Program-made: the position numbers and the translations under genes
Source of the DNA: Actinomycetota bacterium
GTDB taxonomy: Bacteria; Actinomycetota; Acidimicrobiia; Acidimicrobiales; RAAP-2
Direction of reading: 5' to 3'
Assembly (NCBI GenBank): GCA_021324045.1
Contig: JAJPJV010000049.1
Coordinates: forward strand, 1-51,528
DNA length: 51,528 bases
Notes under the pieces: model-generated
Databases searched by the model: none
What the model was told of the DNA's origin: nothing
Seen by the model: the letters and a program-made list of their open reading frames with translations, nothing else
In this document: positions 8,009 to 16,381 of the stretch, one piece after another
Layout: each line of letters opens with the position of its first letter
How positions within the stretch are numbered: position 1 is the first letter of the stretch

Positions 8009-9130
8009 TCAACGCTCGATCCAACCGCGCGGACTGACTGCACCGTCGATGGTCCTTGGGTCCACCCGCCTCTGGGTGTTACCAGCCTGGTAGACAGCGA
8101 AGCATAGCTGCAATACCTTCACTGCCTCGGCAACTGACATCGATGGAGGATCGCCGGTGAGCAGGGAGTCGACGAAGTGCTGCGAAGAGCGCCGAAACCC
8201 GCTTCCCCAATCGCTCTCGACATCGGTGATCTCAGTGAAGGTTTGCTCGCCAGCCTTACCGCGATAGAGCACCACTGGAGCGTGCGGAAGCAGTTCACCT
8301 GTCGCTCGTGTGACCCATACGAAGCCCTCCTCCCCCTGAATCTCGAAGAGTTCATCAGCTCCGTAATAGCTCGAACGAATCCACATCCCCGGCGCGTAAT
8401 GCACCTCCATCGTGCCGAGCAGATCGGGATCGTCGTATTCGAACAAAGCGACGCACGGTTCGAAGAAATGATCCCTCCTGCGAACCACGGCCTGTACGCC
8501 GATCACATCCCTGTCCAGGAGCCAGTAGGCCATGGCGTACTTGTGGACCATATCGTCAAAGAGGTGACCACCGGGACTTCGAGCGTCAAGCCGCCACGAG
8601 TACCCGTCAGGGCAAAGGTTCTTTTCAAAGACCGACTGTGTCCGTCCGACCACTGTCCGGATCCGCAACCCGATGGGACGGCCGATAGCGCCATCAGCAA
8701 CCAGTCGCTTGGCTAGTTCAAGGGGAGGATAGTGAATGAAGCAGTCACTGACGCGGACCGTTCGATCAGCCCGATCCGCCGCTGCACCAATCTCAAGTGC
8801 TTCGTCGATGGTGTTGGCGATAGGCTTCTGCACTGAGACGTGCTTTCCTGCCGCAAGTGCCGCGAGGACATGGCCGTGGTGTAGATACGTCGGTGTCAGT
8901 ACCTCGACCGCAGTGATGTCCTCGTCACTAAGGAACTCAGCGACGTCGCTGTAGACTCTTTGGACACCCCAGCGGATTGCGGCTGCCTGTGCACGGTCGG
9001 CGTTTACGTCACAGACCGCCATGACCTGGCAACGCGGGTGCTCAAGATACCCGGCGACGTTGAGATCGGCGATGTTGCCGGCTCCGAGCACCCCAAGGCG
9101 GACAACACCTCGACCTGCGTCATGCGCCAT
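8009..9130 (-). CDS. Gfo/Idh/MocA family NAD(P)-dependent oxidoreductase
   Basis: A 373-residue cytoplasmic sugar or polyol dehydrogenase-like protein. The Rossmann motif is VRLGVLGAGNIADLNVAGYL, followed by the acidic residue after the second strand (AVCDVNADRA). The family signature EVLTPTYLHHGHVLAALAAG and HVSVQKPIAN supplies the catalytic-lysine region (EKP is usual; here QKP). The C-terminal alpha/beta domain runs from about residue 130. The ATG at 9130 has GGAGGAG upstream. The substrate cannot be deduced. Change of Glu to Gln before the Lys-Pro is a modest departure. It is divergent from the ABC exporter genes, with about 150 bases of shared promoter space. Confidence 0.9.
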   Translation of the reverse strand: MAHDAGRGVVRLGVLGAGNIADLNVAGYLEHPRCQVMAVCDVNADRAQAAAIRWGVQRVYSDVAEFLSDEDITAVEVLTPTYLHHGHVLAALAAGKHVSVQKPIANTIDEALEIGAAADRADRTVRVSDCFIHYPPLELAKRLVADGAIGRPIGLRIRTVVGRTQSVFEKNLCPDGYSWRLDARSPGGHLFDDMVHKYAMAYWLLDRDVIGVQAVVRRRDHFFEPCVALFEYDDPDLLGTMEVHYAPGMWIRSSYYGADELFEIQGEEGFVWVTRATGELLPHAPVVLYRGKAGEQTFTEITDVESDWGSGFRRSSQHFVDSLLTGDPPSMSVAEAVKVLQLCFAVYQAGNTQRRVDPRTIDGAVSPRGWIER

Positions 9131-9271
9131 TGCTCCTCCATTGGCCTCCGAGACGAATGAAGACCACACGAGTGTGCCCTATCGCGCCACCGCGTACAGC
9201 GGTATGCGGTTTCGATCCGAGAGGTGAGCGAGCAGCAGCTCCCCTGTAGGTGGAAAGGAAGAGCAGACCAA

Positions 9272-9277
9272 TACCAT
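9272..9277 (+). promoter_or_regulatory. Probable -10 element of the ABC exporter genes (leaderless)
   Basis: TACCAT lies 6 bases before the ATG at 9284, the TANNNT spacing of actinobacterial leaderless promoters. No ribosome site is close to that ATG, which supports it as the start and as the transcript 5' end. Confidence 0.5.
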
Positions 9278-9283
9278 GAAGCC

Positions 9284-10276
9284 ATGGCGATCGCCGAACA
9301 GGTATTGCAACCAGGGAGGGCCCCTCTACCCTCAGCAATCATTCACACAGAGGAGCTGACCAAGATCTACCCGGGCACCGATTTTGCTGCCGTCGACCAC
9401 CTTAACCTCGACGTCGAGGCCGGGGAGATCTTCGGACTGCTCGGTCCCAACGGCGCCGGAAAGACCACTACGGCCGGGATCCTCACCACCCGAGTGGTTC
9501 CTACTTCGGGGCGAGCCTTCATCGGCGGAGTGGACGTTGCTGCGCACCCTGCGTTAGCCAAGCAGCTGAGTGGGATCGTCTCCCAACAGAACACCCTCGA
9601 CCGGCAGCTGACGGTCTGGGAGAACCTGTACTTCCACGGCCGGCTGTTCGGGATGGGGGCAGCCACTTCCCGGCGCTTGGCCGATCAATTGCTCGAGCAG
9701 TTCCAGCTCGAGAAATGGGCAAAGGCATCCGTCTACTCGCTATCGGGAGGCATGGCTCAGCGCCTCATGGTGGCCAGGGCCATCTTCCATCGCCCAGCCG
9801 TGCTGTTCCTTGACGAACCCACCGCCGGCCTCGACCCGCAGAGTCGCCTCGCGCTGTGGGAAATCCTCAAGGAGCTCAATGCCCAGGGGCAGACGATCCT
9901 CCTCACCACCCATTACATGGAGGAGGCCGACAAGCTCTGCGACCGGGTGGCGATCATGGATCACGGCCGGATCCTGGCCCTCGACTCCCCTGCCGCGCTC
10001 AAGCGACGAATCAGCGCCGACACAATCGTCACCGTGCGAGCTGCCCATGGCATAGAGGGTTTGGGGGAAATCCTGGCCCGAGAGGTCAAAGCGATCACCG
10101 GCGTTCGCGAGACTGACGGCGCGCTCCAATTGGATGTTCGTGGTGGTCACCGTCCCGTCCCTCAGATCGTTTCTTCCGCCGAGCGACATGGCTTTGACAT
10201 CGTGGACCTGTCGGTTACCGAACCAAGCCTCGAGACGGTGTTCATCACGCTCACCGGGCGGGAGCTGCGCGACTGA
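9284..10276 (+). CDS. ABC-2 type exporter ATP-binding protein
   Basis: A 330-residue ATPase of the DrrA/CcmA/NatA class that powers an efflux pump at the inner face of the membrane. Walker A is LLGPNGAGKTTTAGIL (about residue 50), the Q-loop is GIVSQQNTLD, the ABC signature is YSLSGGMAQRLMVARA, and Walker B is AVLFLDEPTAGLDPQS, followed by the switch His in LLTTHYMEEAD. The C-terminal 90 residues form the regulatory extension usual for DrrA-like proteins. The stop overlaps the start of the permease gene by one base, so the pair is translationally coupled. The substrate is unknown. The wall-binding/HNH protein gene follows closely. Confidence 0.95.
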   Translation: MAIAEQVLQPGRAPLPSAIIHTEELTKIYPGTDFAAVDHLNLDVEAGEIFGLLGPNGAGKTTTAGILTTRVVPTSGRAFIGGVDVAAHPALAKQLSGIVSQQNTLDRQLTVWENLYFHGRLFGMGAATSRRLADQLLEQFQLEKWAKASVYSLSGGMAQRLMVARAIFHRPAVLFLDEPTAGLDPQSRLALWEILKELNAQGQTILLTTHYMEEADKLCDRVAIMDHGRILALDSPAALKRRISADTIVTVRAAHGIEGLGEILAREVKAITGVRETDGALQLDVRGGHRPVPQIVSSAERHGFDIVDLSVTEPSLETVFITLTGRELRD

Positions 10277-11163
10277 TGGCCCTCTCGGATCTCGCCGCCG
10301 CCCCGGCGCCTGAACGGCGTGCGATTGAGGTGCGCCTACGATCCGTCTACTCGGCCAGTTATTCGGCTCTCGGCGCACTCTTGCTACGCGATCTGGTTGT
10401 ACTTGCCAAGGACTTCTGGGTGTTCGTTCTGCGCACGATCATCCAGCCGTTCTTGTTGTGCTTCGTGTTCCTCTACGTTTTCCCGAAAATCGGCCAGGGT
10501 ATCGGCGGCAAGGGGACGCTTGCCGAATCAGCATTTGCTACGGTGCTCGTGCCTGGGGTAGTGGGCATTTCGATCATGTTCCAGGGCGTGCAGGCGATCG
10601 CTCTCAACATGGCCCAGGAATTCGGCTTTACCCGGGAGATCGAGGACCGAGTCCAGGCACCCTGCCCGATCTGGCTCGTGGCACTGGCCAAGGTGCTTTC
10701 CGGCGCTGCGCAAGGAGCGCTCTCGGCCGCCATCGTCCTGCCCATCGCCTCGGTCGTGCACGCTGCCGGTGTCCATGCTCATTTGGACCTTCATTGGTGG
10801 GTGATCCTTACCTTGGTCCCCCTGTCTTGCGTGGCCATGGCGGGACTCGGCTTGGTGCTCGGAACGAGCTTCGAACCGCGCAACATCGGGCTCATGTTCG
10901 GCTTCATCATCCTGCCGATCACATTCCTCGGCGGCACCTACTACGGGTGGACACGCCTCGCACCGGTGAAGATCGGCGCGTTCCATTGGCTGCAGACGCT
11001 TGCACTCGCAAATCCGCTCATCTATGTGAACGAAGGGATGCGTGCTGCCTTCACCGCGTATCCGCACATGCACCTATACGTTATCTATCCGGTCGTGATC
11101 GGCTTCGCCGCAGGCTTCTTGTTCCTCGGGCTGCGCAACTTCCGCCGCCGAGTACTGGCCTGA
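10276..11163 (+). CDS. ABC-2 type exporter permease
   Basis: A 295-residue membrane protein, partner of the preceding ATPase. It has six likely transmembrane segments: around DFWVFVLRTIIQPFLLCFVF, FATVLVPGVVGISIMF, ALSAAIVLPIASVV, WVILTLVPLSCVAMAGLG, NIGLMFGFIILPITFLGG, and YVIYPVVIGFAAGFLFL. The GTYYGW and LQTLALANPLIYVNEGMRAA segments match the conserved C-terminal part of ABC-2 permeases. The start overlaps the ATPase stop by one base. Substrates of this class include drugs, lipids and polysaccharides; nothing in the sequence selects among them. Confidence 0.93.
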   Translation: MALSDLAAAPAPERRAIEVRLRSVYSASYSALGALLLRDLVVLAKDFWVFVLRTIIQPFLLCFVFLYVFPKIGQGIGGKGTLAESAFATVLVPGVVGISIMFQGVQAIALNMAQEFGFTREIEDRVQAPCPIWLVALAKVLSGAAQGALSAAIVLPIASVVHAAGVHAHLDLHWWVILTLVPLSCVAMAGLGLVLGTSFEPRNIGLMFGFIILPITFLGGTYYGWTRLAPVKIGAFHWLQTLALANPLIYVNEGMRAAFTAYPHMHLYVIYPVVIGFAAGFLFLGLRNFRRRVLA

Positions 11164-11281
11164 ATTTCCCAGGGAATGGGGCGCTAGGACCGTCCTTCCC
11201 CGAGACGGCGAGCGAGGGACAGCGTGCATGTGGGGCCGTGGGATGACCCTTGCGGCCCTGGCAACCGGTGGTACCGCTTCG

Positions 11282-11287
11282 TACACT
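11282..11287 (+). promoter_or_regulatory. Probable -10 element of the wall-binding/HNH gene (leaderless)
   Basis: TACACT lies exactly 7 bases before an in-frame GTG at 11295. That GTG gives a proper signal peptide (basic APTRRFRA followed by a hydrophobic core), so the hexamer and the start support each other. Confidence 0.5.
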
Positions 11288-11294
11288 TTGGCTC

Positions 11295-13100
11295 GTGGCA
11301 CCCACGAGGCGGTTCCGGGCGATGCTTCTCCTGGCCGTGCTCGTCACAACCCTGGCAACAGTCGGTGTAGACAACGTGCACGTTGTCGCCGCCAGTCCGG
11401 TCCCGCTACAACGCATCTACGGCACGGACGCGATTGGAACCTCGATCGCCGTCTCGCAAGCGGAGTTCCCAACACCTGGGTCAGCGCAGGCGGTGGTCCT
11501 GGCGCGTTCGGACTTCTTCTCCGACGCGCTCGCCGGGGGGCCCTTGGCGACGGCGGTCGATGGGCCGCTGCTCATCACGCCTGGAGCACCGCTCTCCCCG
11601 ACGATCGACCCACGCGTGCAAGCCGAAATCCAGCGGGTTCTTCCTGTCGGGGGGACCGTCTACGTTCTGGGCGGGCCCTTGGCGATTGCCCCCACCGTCG
11701 ACCTCACCCTCCAGAGCCTGGGTTATATGACGAAACGGCTTGCTGGCGCGAACGAATACGCCACCGCCGTCGCTATCGCCGAGCAGCTCGGCAACCCCTC
11801 GACGATTTTCGAGGCCACCGGGCTGAACTTCTCCGACGCCCTCTCGGCTGTTCCCGCGGCCGCTGCAGCACACGGCGCAATCCTGCTGACCGATGGCACG
11901 GTTCAGGCGCCGGAGACTGCGGCATACTTGGCGGCTCACCCCGGAGACACCCGATTTGCAATCGGCGGACCACTCGCTGCGGCGGGCGCTGATCCTACGG
12001 CGACCGCGATCTATGGGCAGGACCTCTACGGAACTTCGGCTGCCGTGGCCACGAACTTCTTTCCACATGCCCAGCGCTTTGGTGCAGCCACAGGGATAAG
12101 CTTTCCTGACGCACTCTCAGGAGGGGCCTTCATGGGAAGGCCTGCCGTCGATGGTCCCCTCCTCCTGGTTCAGCCCTCAGGACCCCTGCCACCTGCGATC
12201 GCAAGCTATCTGGCACAAGACGCGCCCAGCCTGAGTCAGGGATTCCTCTTCGGTGGCCCGCTTGCCGTAGGTGACGACGTGCAAGCCGAACTCGAAGGCT
12301 CGTCCTCGGGTCAAGGCGCATCTTCGGGGCTTCGCTACGGACCTGGCCCGATGACGACGTACACCGTCCAGCCGCAACCGCCCCCCGGCTCCTGCCGCTA
12401 CACCTACATCGGGAGTGACCCATTGCCCGATCCGAACTGCACTCCGGGAGCGCTCAATCCTCAGGTGACCCAGAGCACGATCGGCTCCACTATCTGCCGG
12501 GAGGGCTACACGGCGTCGATCCGACCTCCGGTGAGCATTACCGAACCCGAGAAGCAGGCGTCCGCACTCGCGTACGGCTACACGGGGCCGTTTTCGACCG
12601 CCGAGTACGACCATTTGGTGCCCCTGGAGCTCGGTGGAGACCCCAACGATCCGGCGAACCTCTGGGTCGAGCCCAACGACATCCCCGGCGCCACGTCGAC
12701 GCACAACTCAAAGGACGATCTCGAGAACCGGCTCAACGCGCTGGTCTGCTCTGGGCAACTAACTCTCGCAGCAGCACAAGAGGCCATTGCCTCCAACTGG
12801 GTCACGGCATACCAGACCTACATGGGCACCTCCCCCCCTGCCTCATCGCCGCCACCACCGACAAGCGGGCCGTGGTGTACCGCCACCGCTTCCCCCGCCA
12901 ATGACGGATACCAAGGGGACTACGACGTGCACATCGAATCCAACCAGCCGAACCAGCTTGCGACCGCTTCGGATGCAAGTGACACCTGGAGCGCGTACAC
13001 CGACAGCTCCGGGTCGGCCGACATCGTCCTCTACTACACCTCGCCTGGCGAGCTCATCACCGTAACCGTCGGATCGGCTTCGTGCTCGACAACCGCTTGA
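11295..13100 (+). CDS. Exported cell-wall-binding repeat-2 protein fused to an HNH-like domain
   Basis: A 601-residue multidomain exported protein. The signal peptide (residues 1-35) has RRFRAMLLLAVLVTTLATVG. Three cell-wall-binding repeat-2 units follow, with RIYGTDAIGTSIAVSQAEFP, RLAGANEYATAVAIAEQLG and AIYGQDLYGTSAAVATNFFP, each trailed by an FSDAL or FPDAL motif and a GGPLA turn. After a linker, residues of about 370-510 form an HNH-like domain with the core YDHLVPLELGGDPNDPANLW, then NSKDDLENRL and LVCSGQLTLAAAQEAIASNW. A Pro-rich linker leads to a C-terminal beta domain with paired cysteines. The HNH-like family is common in actinobacteria but its activity is unproven. The GTG start at 11295 fits the leaderless promoter; an ATG at 11322 is the alternative. 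Confidence 0.88.
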   Translation: MAPTRRFRAMLLLAVLVTTLATVGVDNVHVVAASPVPLQRIYGTDAIGTSIAVSQAEFPTPGSAQAVVLARSDFFSDALAGGPLATAVDGPLLITPGAPLSPTIDPRVQAEIQRVLPVGGTVYVLGGPLAIAPTVDLTLQSLGYMTKRLAGANEYATAVAIAEQLGNPSTIFEATGLNFSDALSAVPAAAAAHGAILLTDGTVQAPETAAYLAAHPGDTRFAIGGPLAAAGADPTATAIYGQDLYGTSAAVATNFFPHAQRFGAATGISFPDALSGGAFMGRPAVDGPLLLVQPSGPLPPAIASYLAQDAPSLSQGFLFGGPLAVGDDVQAELEGSSSGQGASSGLRYGPGPMTTYTVQPQPPPGSCRYTYIGSDPLPDPNCTPGALNPQVTQSTIGSTICREGYTASIRPPVSITEPEKQASALAYGYTGPFSTAEYDHLVPLELGGDPNDPANLWVEPNDIPGATSTHNSKDDLENRLNALVCSGQLTLAAAQEAIASNWVTAYQTYMGTSPPASSPPPPTSGPWCTATASPANDGYQGDYDVHIESNQPNQLATASDASDTWSAYTDSSGSADIVLYYTSPGELITVTVGSASCSTTA

Positions 13101-13110
13101 AGCCCTCCCG

Positions 13111-13593
13111 TCAGCCGCCGTAATTCATTCCCGTCGAACGCAGCAACAGCGGGACTGCGGACTCGTCCCGCACCCCTGCATTCACGACCTCAGCCACGAA
13201 GACCGTATGGTCACCACGCATGACAGAGTCCGTCGTCCTGGCTTCAAACCAGTACGGAAGATCGACGAGAAGTGGTGCTCCGGTCTCGGGTCCAGGCTCG
13301 AATTGATACCCGTTAATGGTGTTCCCCTCGACCTTCGCAGAGCGGAAAAAGGCCTTGCCGATCTCAAGCTGACCCTCTGCCAAGACGTTGACCGCGAACG
13401 CTCCGGTCTTCTCGACAATGGCATGGCTGTCGTTATCTTTCTTGATCGCCACAGCAATCAGCGGGGGCTCAAAGGATGCTTGCGTCAGCCAATTGATTCC
13501 GGCAGCCCCGACATGATCACCATCCATCGCAGTAAGAACGTACAACCCATAGGTGATGGCTCGAAGCGCCACCTTCTTGGCCTGTGGATCCAT
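13111..13593 (-). CDS. Flavin reductase-like domain protein
   Basis: A 160-residue FMN-binding protein of the flavin reductase-like (FRP/HpaC-like) fold. It includes RAITYGLYVLTAMDGDHVGA, then INWLTQASFEPPLIAVAIKK with the conserved SFEPP, FAVNVLAEGQ, and the C-terminal DHTVFVAEVV with its conserved His. Such proteins supply reduced flavin to monooxygenases or act as FMN-linked oxidoreductases. The ATG at 13593 has AAGGAGGAG upstream, which rules out the longer frame. It is convergent with the wall-binding protein gene (10 bases apart) and divergent from an alpha/beta hydrolase gene across a 508-base gap. The partner enzyme is not evident here. Confidence 0.9.
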   Translation of the reverse strand: MDPQAKKVALRAITYGLYVLTAMDGDHVGAAGINWLTQASFEPPLIAVAIKKDNDSHAIVEKTGAFAVNVLAEGQLEIGKAFFRSAKVEGNTINGYQFEPGPETGAPLLVDLPYWFEARTTDSVMRGDHTVFVAEVVNAGVRDESAVPLLLRSTGMNYGG

Positions 13594-14101
13594 CAGTTTC
13601 TCCTCCTTCCCGTATGCGTCTCCGATCGCCATTCTTGGGCATCATCATTCGATCATCCTTCACCAGGACCATCAAAGGTCGGCAGGTCGCGAAGATCGTC
13701 ACGCGTCGTTTGGCCAGACGATGACCATTCAATCCCTCTTGGGAGACAGGACGAGTCGGGGAAGGGAAAGTTTGAGACCTGGGGGCACGACCACCTTGGC
13801 AGCGAAGATCCCAGCTCATTCTTACCCCACGATGCTCCTCACCGCCACCTGCCAAGGACAGCAGAAACCAACCGACCGGGCTGCCAGGTTCTTCTTCACC
13901 CCCACGGGCTCATTGACCTCTCCGATTCTCCGGAGAGCGAAGAGACACACGAGGTACAGTTTCGCGCGTGGCCAGCACGATGAATGCTGACTCCCTGTGA
14001 CGAGCTGCTCATCACAGGGAATAATGACCGTACCAAGAAACGAGCAACCGGACGACCGAACGGCACTTCCAACACGTGATCAACACCCACAAAGGAGAGA
14101 C
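13594..14101. other. Long divergent intergenic region
   Basis: This 508-base gap separates the divergent flavin reductase and alpha/beta hydrolase genes. Next to 13593 is the flavin reductase ribosome site; at 13992-14020 there is a strong palindrome. Open frames inside the gap lack ribosome sites and family resemblance, so I count the region as regulatory. Confidence 0.5.
13992..14020. promoter_or_regulatory. 29-bp near-perfect palindrome, probable operator
   Basis: Arms TCCCTGTGA (13992-14000) and TCACAGGGA (14012-14020) flank the inner palindrome GAGCTGCTC (14002-14010). The whole element is symmetrical about base 14006, with only the pair 14001/14011 mismatched. It ends 81 bases before the hydrolase ATG. 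The dyad and length fit a dimeric or tetrameric regulator; an RNA hairpin in the leader is the alternative. Confidence 0.65.
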
Positions 14102-14971
14102 ATGCCTGACAAGGAGATCGAAGTCAACGGCGGCATCGTGGTCTACGAGCTCATCGGTCCCGAGGACGGTGAGGTTGTCACACTGACGCCGGGGGGACGC
14201 TTCTCCAAGGATTACGGCGGCGTGCACGAGCTAGCCTATGCCCTGGCCGAAGGCGGGAAACGGGTCCTGCTATGGGACCGACCGAACTGCGGCAAATCCG
14301 ACATTCAGCTCTACGGTCGATCGGAGTCCCACATGCGGGCCGAGACCCTTGGAGTGTTGTGCCAGAAGCTTGGAATCGGCCAAGTCATCGCAGCAGGTGG
14401 ATCTGGTGGCGCTCGGGACTCGATCATTTTTACGATGATGTGGCCAGATCTTGTGCGCAAGCTCGCGGTGTGGTCAATCGTTGGAGGGACCTACTCGACG
14501 ATGGTGCTGGCGCACGTCTACGTCATGAACGAACTTGCGACTGTTCGCCGGAAAGGCATCGAAGGCGTCATGGAAATGCCAGGTTGGGCCGACCTCATTG
14601 CCGCGAACCCGCGCAACAGGGATCGACTCCTTGCCATCGGAAGCGAAGAGTTCGAACGGGTGATGAATCGCTGGTTGGACGCGTTCATCCCCAAGCCGAA
14701 CGAACCCATCCCAGGAGTTCCTGATTGGGAGTTCGAGAAGATCACTTGTCCGACCTTGATCATTCGAGGTGGTGAGAAGGACTACGACCACCCGAAACGT
14801 ACTTCTTATGAAGTGCATTGCCTGATCAAAGGATCTCGGATGATCGAACCACCGTGGCCCGAGGATGCCTGGGAACGGGCCGTCGATGCAATGTACGCGG
14901 GGAAAGGAAGCGTTTTCGACTACTGGGTGCAAGGAGCCCCGGCGCTGCTTGAGTTCTTCAACGAAGATTGA
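14102..14971 (+). CDS. Alpha/beta hydrolase
   Basis: A 289-residue cytoplasmic alpha/beta-fold hydrolase, with no signal peptide. After the first strands comes the oxyanion region TLTPGGRFSKDYGG, then VLLWDRPNCGKSDIQLYG, the segment typical of epoxide-hydrolase and C-C hydrolase relatives. The nucleophile elbow is AAGGSGGARDS (Ser near residue 103), and the acid region follows CPTLIIRGGEKDYDHP. The expected His at the C-terminal end is not obvious: the segment reads IEPPWPEDAW, so the catalytic triad may be altered. AAAGGAGAG precedes the ATG at 14102. The gene is probably controlled by the upstream palindrome and ends in a terminator hairpin. The substrate is unknown. Confidence 0.87.
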   Translation: MPDKEIEVNGGIVVYELIGPEDGEVVTLTPGGRFSKDYGGVHELAYALAEGGKRVLLWDRPNCGKSDIQLYGRSESHMRAETLGVLCQKLGIGQVIAAGGSGGARDSIIFTMMWPDLVRKLAVWSIVGGTYSTMVLAHVYVMNELATVRRKGIEGVMEMPGWADLIAANPRNRDRLLAIGSEEFERVMNRWLDAFIPKPNEPIPGVPDWEFEKITCPTLIIRGGEKDYDHPKRTSYEVHCLIKGSRMIEPPWPEDAWERAVDAMYAGKGSVFDYWVQGAPALLEFFNED

Positions 14972-14976
14972 CCGAT

Positions 14977-15000
14977 CCTCCGTTGGTCAACCGACGGAGG
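14977..15000. terminator. Terminator hairpin between convergent genes
   Basis: A 24-base stem-loop starts six bases after the hydrolase stop. The arms are CCTCCGT (14977-14983) and ACGGAGG (14994-15000), extended by a G-T pair and GGT/ACC to leave a tiny loop. There is no long T-run, but the position between two convergent genes (the FGGY kinase gene ends at 15045) suggests a bidirectional terminator. Confidence 0.6.
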
Positions 15001-15044
15001 AAACATCCAACGCAAGCGGCGATGAGAAAGACCACATCACGTCT

Positions 15045-16379
15045 TCAGGGGGAGGATCGCTTCGAATTCGAAGACGTGACGTCCGACACGAGCTCGAGGA
15101 AGCGTTGGTAGCGACCATACACCGCCTCCTGCCATGTCGGGTCCGGGACGATCGTCGCGCCCCGGCGAGCCCAACGAACGGCATCGGCAGGACTTTCCTC
15201 GAGCCCGGCCGCGACACGAGCCATGAATGCCGCACCGATCGCGGCGCCGGCGACGGTGCCCGTCGTCGTGACTGGAATCCCAGTGCAATCGGCAAGCGCT
15301 TGGATCCATTGTGCGACGGCAGATCCTCCTCCAGCCGCAACGATCGAGCGCGGCCTACAGCCACACAATTCCATGTGATGACGGACCACGAACCCGGACG
15401 CTTCGAATGCGGCCCGCCGTATGGACGAGGCATCGTGGGTCACGTTCAGGTCGATGAGGCTGGCTCGGCGCATCGGGTCATGCCAGGGCGTCCGTTCGCC
15501 CCGAATGTATGGAGTCCAGATCGGCACACGCTCAGGGTCGACGTGGCCGTCGCTTCGAGCAACGACCTGATCCACCCAGTCAAGGAAGAGGCCACCGGCA
15601 TTACTCGCGCCCGTCGCCATCCACCCCATGTCTGTGGGATAGCTCCAGATCCCTGGCACGACGGTCCCATTGGGAACCGGCATCAACATGACCAAGGTGC
15701 TCCCAAGGAGCACGAGCATCTCGTCCGCGCCAACCGTCCCGGCAGCAAGAGCTTCACACGCAGCATCGAGGGACCCTGCTTCGATCACCGGACTGGTGCC
15801 GATCGTCGCGGGGGAGCCGTCGGGGCACACTGCCGGCATCTGACCGACTCGAACGCCACACGCAGCGAGACGATCCTCGTCCCAACCCGTGCCGTTCCAC
15901 AACGGCTGCATCATCATCGCAATGGTCTCCCCGATCACCGGGGGACCTCCGAGACTGACGATCGCAGTCGTCTGAGCAGGCCAGAACCCGGCCGCCCAAG
16001 GTCGCTCGGTCGCGAGCGCTCGCAAGAAGCCAAAGGACTCTCCGGATCCGTCCTGCATCTCCCGTCCACGCGCGTCGCCATAGAGCAAACCCGGACCCTG
16101 GGGAACTCCGTTTCGGTTGACCGCAGTCAGTGACGGCCCCATGCCGGTGACCCCAATTCCTCGTACCTCCGAAGTCCCCAACCTTGCGAGGACCCGGCGG
16201 GGGGCCTGCCGCCATGCTTTTCGGGCGTCGTGCTCGATCCGGTCCGGGGCGGGAAAGGCCACTCGGTGAGGGATCCGCACGCTCGCTCGAACGTTTCCAG
16301 CGTTGTCAACGAGGACACCTTTGACCGAAGTCGTTCCGACATCGACGCCGATGGTCAGATCCCGAGCGCCGAAGGTCAC
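15045..16379 (-). CDS. FGGY-family carbohydrate kinase
   Basis: A 444-residue sugar or sugar-acid kinase with the actin-like ATPase fold, shorter than the usual 480-530 residues. The N-terminal phosphate loop is LTIGVDVGTTSVKGVLVD. The substrate region has GVTGMGPSLTAVNRNGVPQG and GDARGREM, where xylulokinases have WxDxR. The C-terminal domain has GASNAGGLFLDWV, AAGGGSAVAQWIQALADCTG and VAGAAIGAAFMARVAAG, the adenine-binding region. The GTG start at 16379 has GAGGAAG 6 bases upstream, which an in-frame TTG at 16385 cannot use. It is the last gene of a three-gene operon, 2 bases after the class II aldolase gene. The substrate is probably a product of the dehydrogenase reaction. Confidence 0.88.
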   Translation of the reverse strand: MTFGARDLTIGVDVGTTSVKGVLVDNAGNVRASVRIPHRVAFPAPDRIEHDARKAWRQAPRRVLARLGTSEVRGIGVTGMGPSLTAVNRNGVPQGPGLLYGDARGREMQDGSGESFGFLRALATERPWAAGFWPAQTTAIVSLGGPPVIGETIAMMMQPLWNGTGWDEDRLAACGVRVGQMPAVCPDGSPATIGTSPVIEAGSLDAACEALAAGTVGADEMLVLLGSTLVMLMPVPNGTVVPGIWSYPTDMGWMATGASNAGGLFLDWVDQVVARSDGHVDPERVPIWTPYIRGERTPWHDPMRRASLIDLNVTHDASSIRRAAFEASGFVVRHHMELCGCRPRSIVAAGGGSAVAQWIQALADCTGIPVTTTGTVAGAAIGAAFMARVAAGLEESPADAVRWARRGATIVPDPTWQEAVYGRYQRFLELVSDVTSSNSKRSSP

Positions 16380-16381
16380 AG

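Noticed and set aside
10458-11246. 262-codon open frame overlapping the ABC permease gene
   Set aside because: Same strand but out of frame with the clear six-helix permease; Arg/His-rich and without membrane segments.
12600-12800. HNH-like domain as the toxin of a contact-dependent inhibition system
   Set aside because: No immunity-type gene follows, and the domain lies in the middle of the protein, not at a variable C-terminal tip.
13996-14016. CRP/FNR-type operator (TGTGA and TCACA)
   Set aside because: The half-sites are 11 bases apart instead of 6, and the symmetry extends far beyond them, so another regulator is more likely.
14865-16133. 422-codon open frame on the plus strand
   Set aside because: It lies antisense to the FGGY kinase gene, shows no recognisable domain and is Arg/Ser/His-rich like other shadows.
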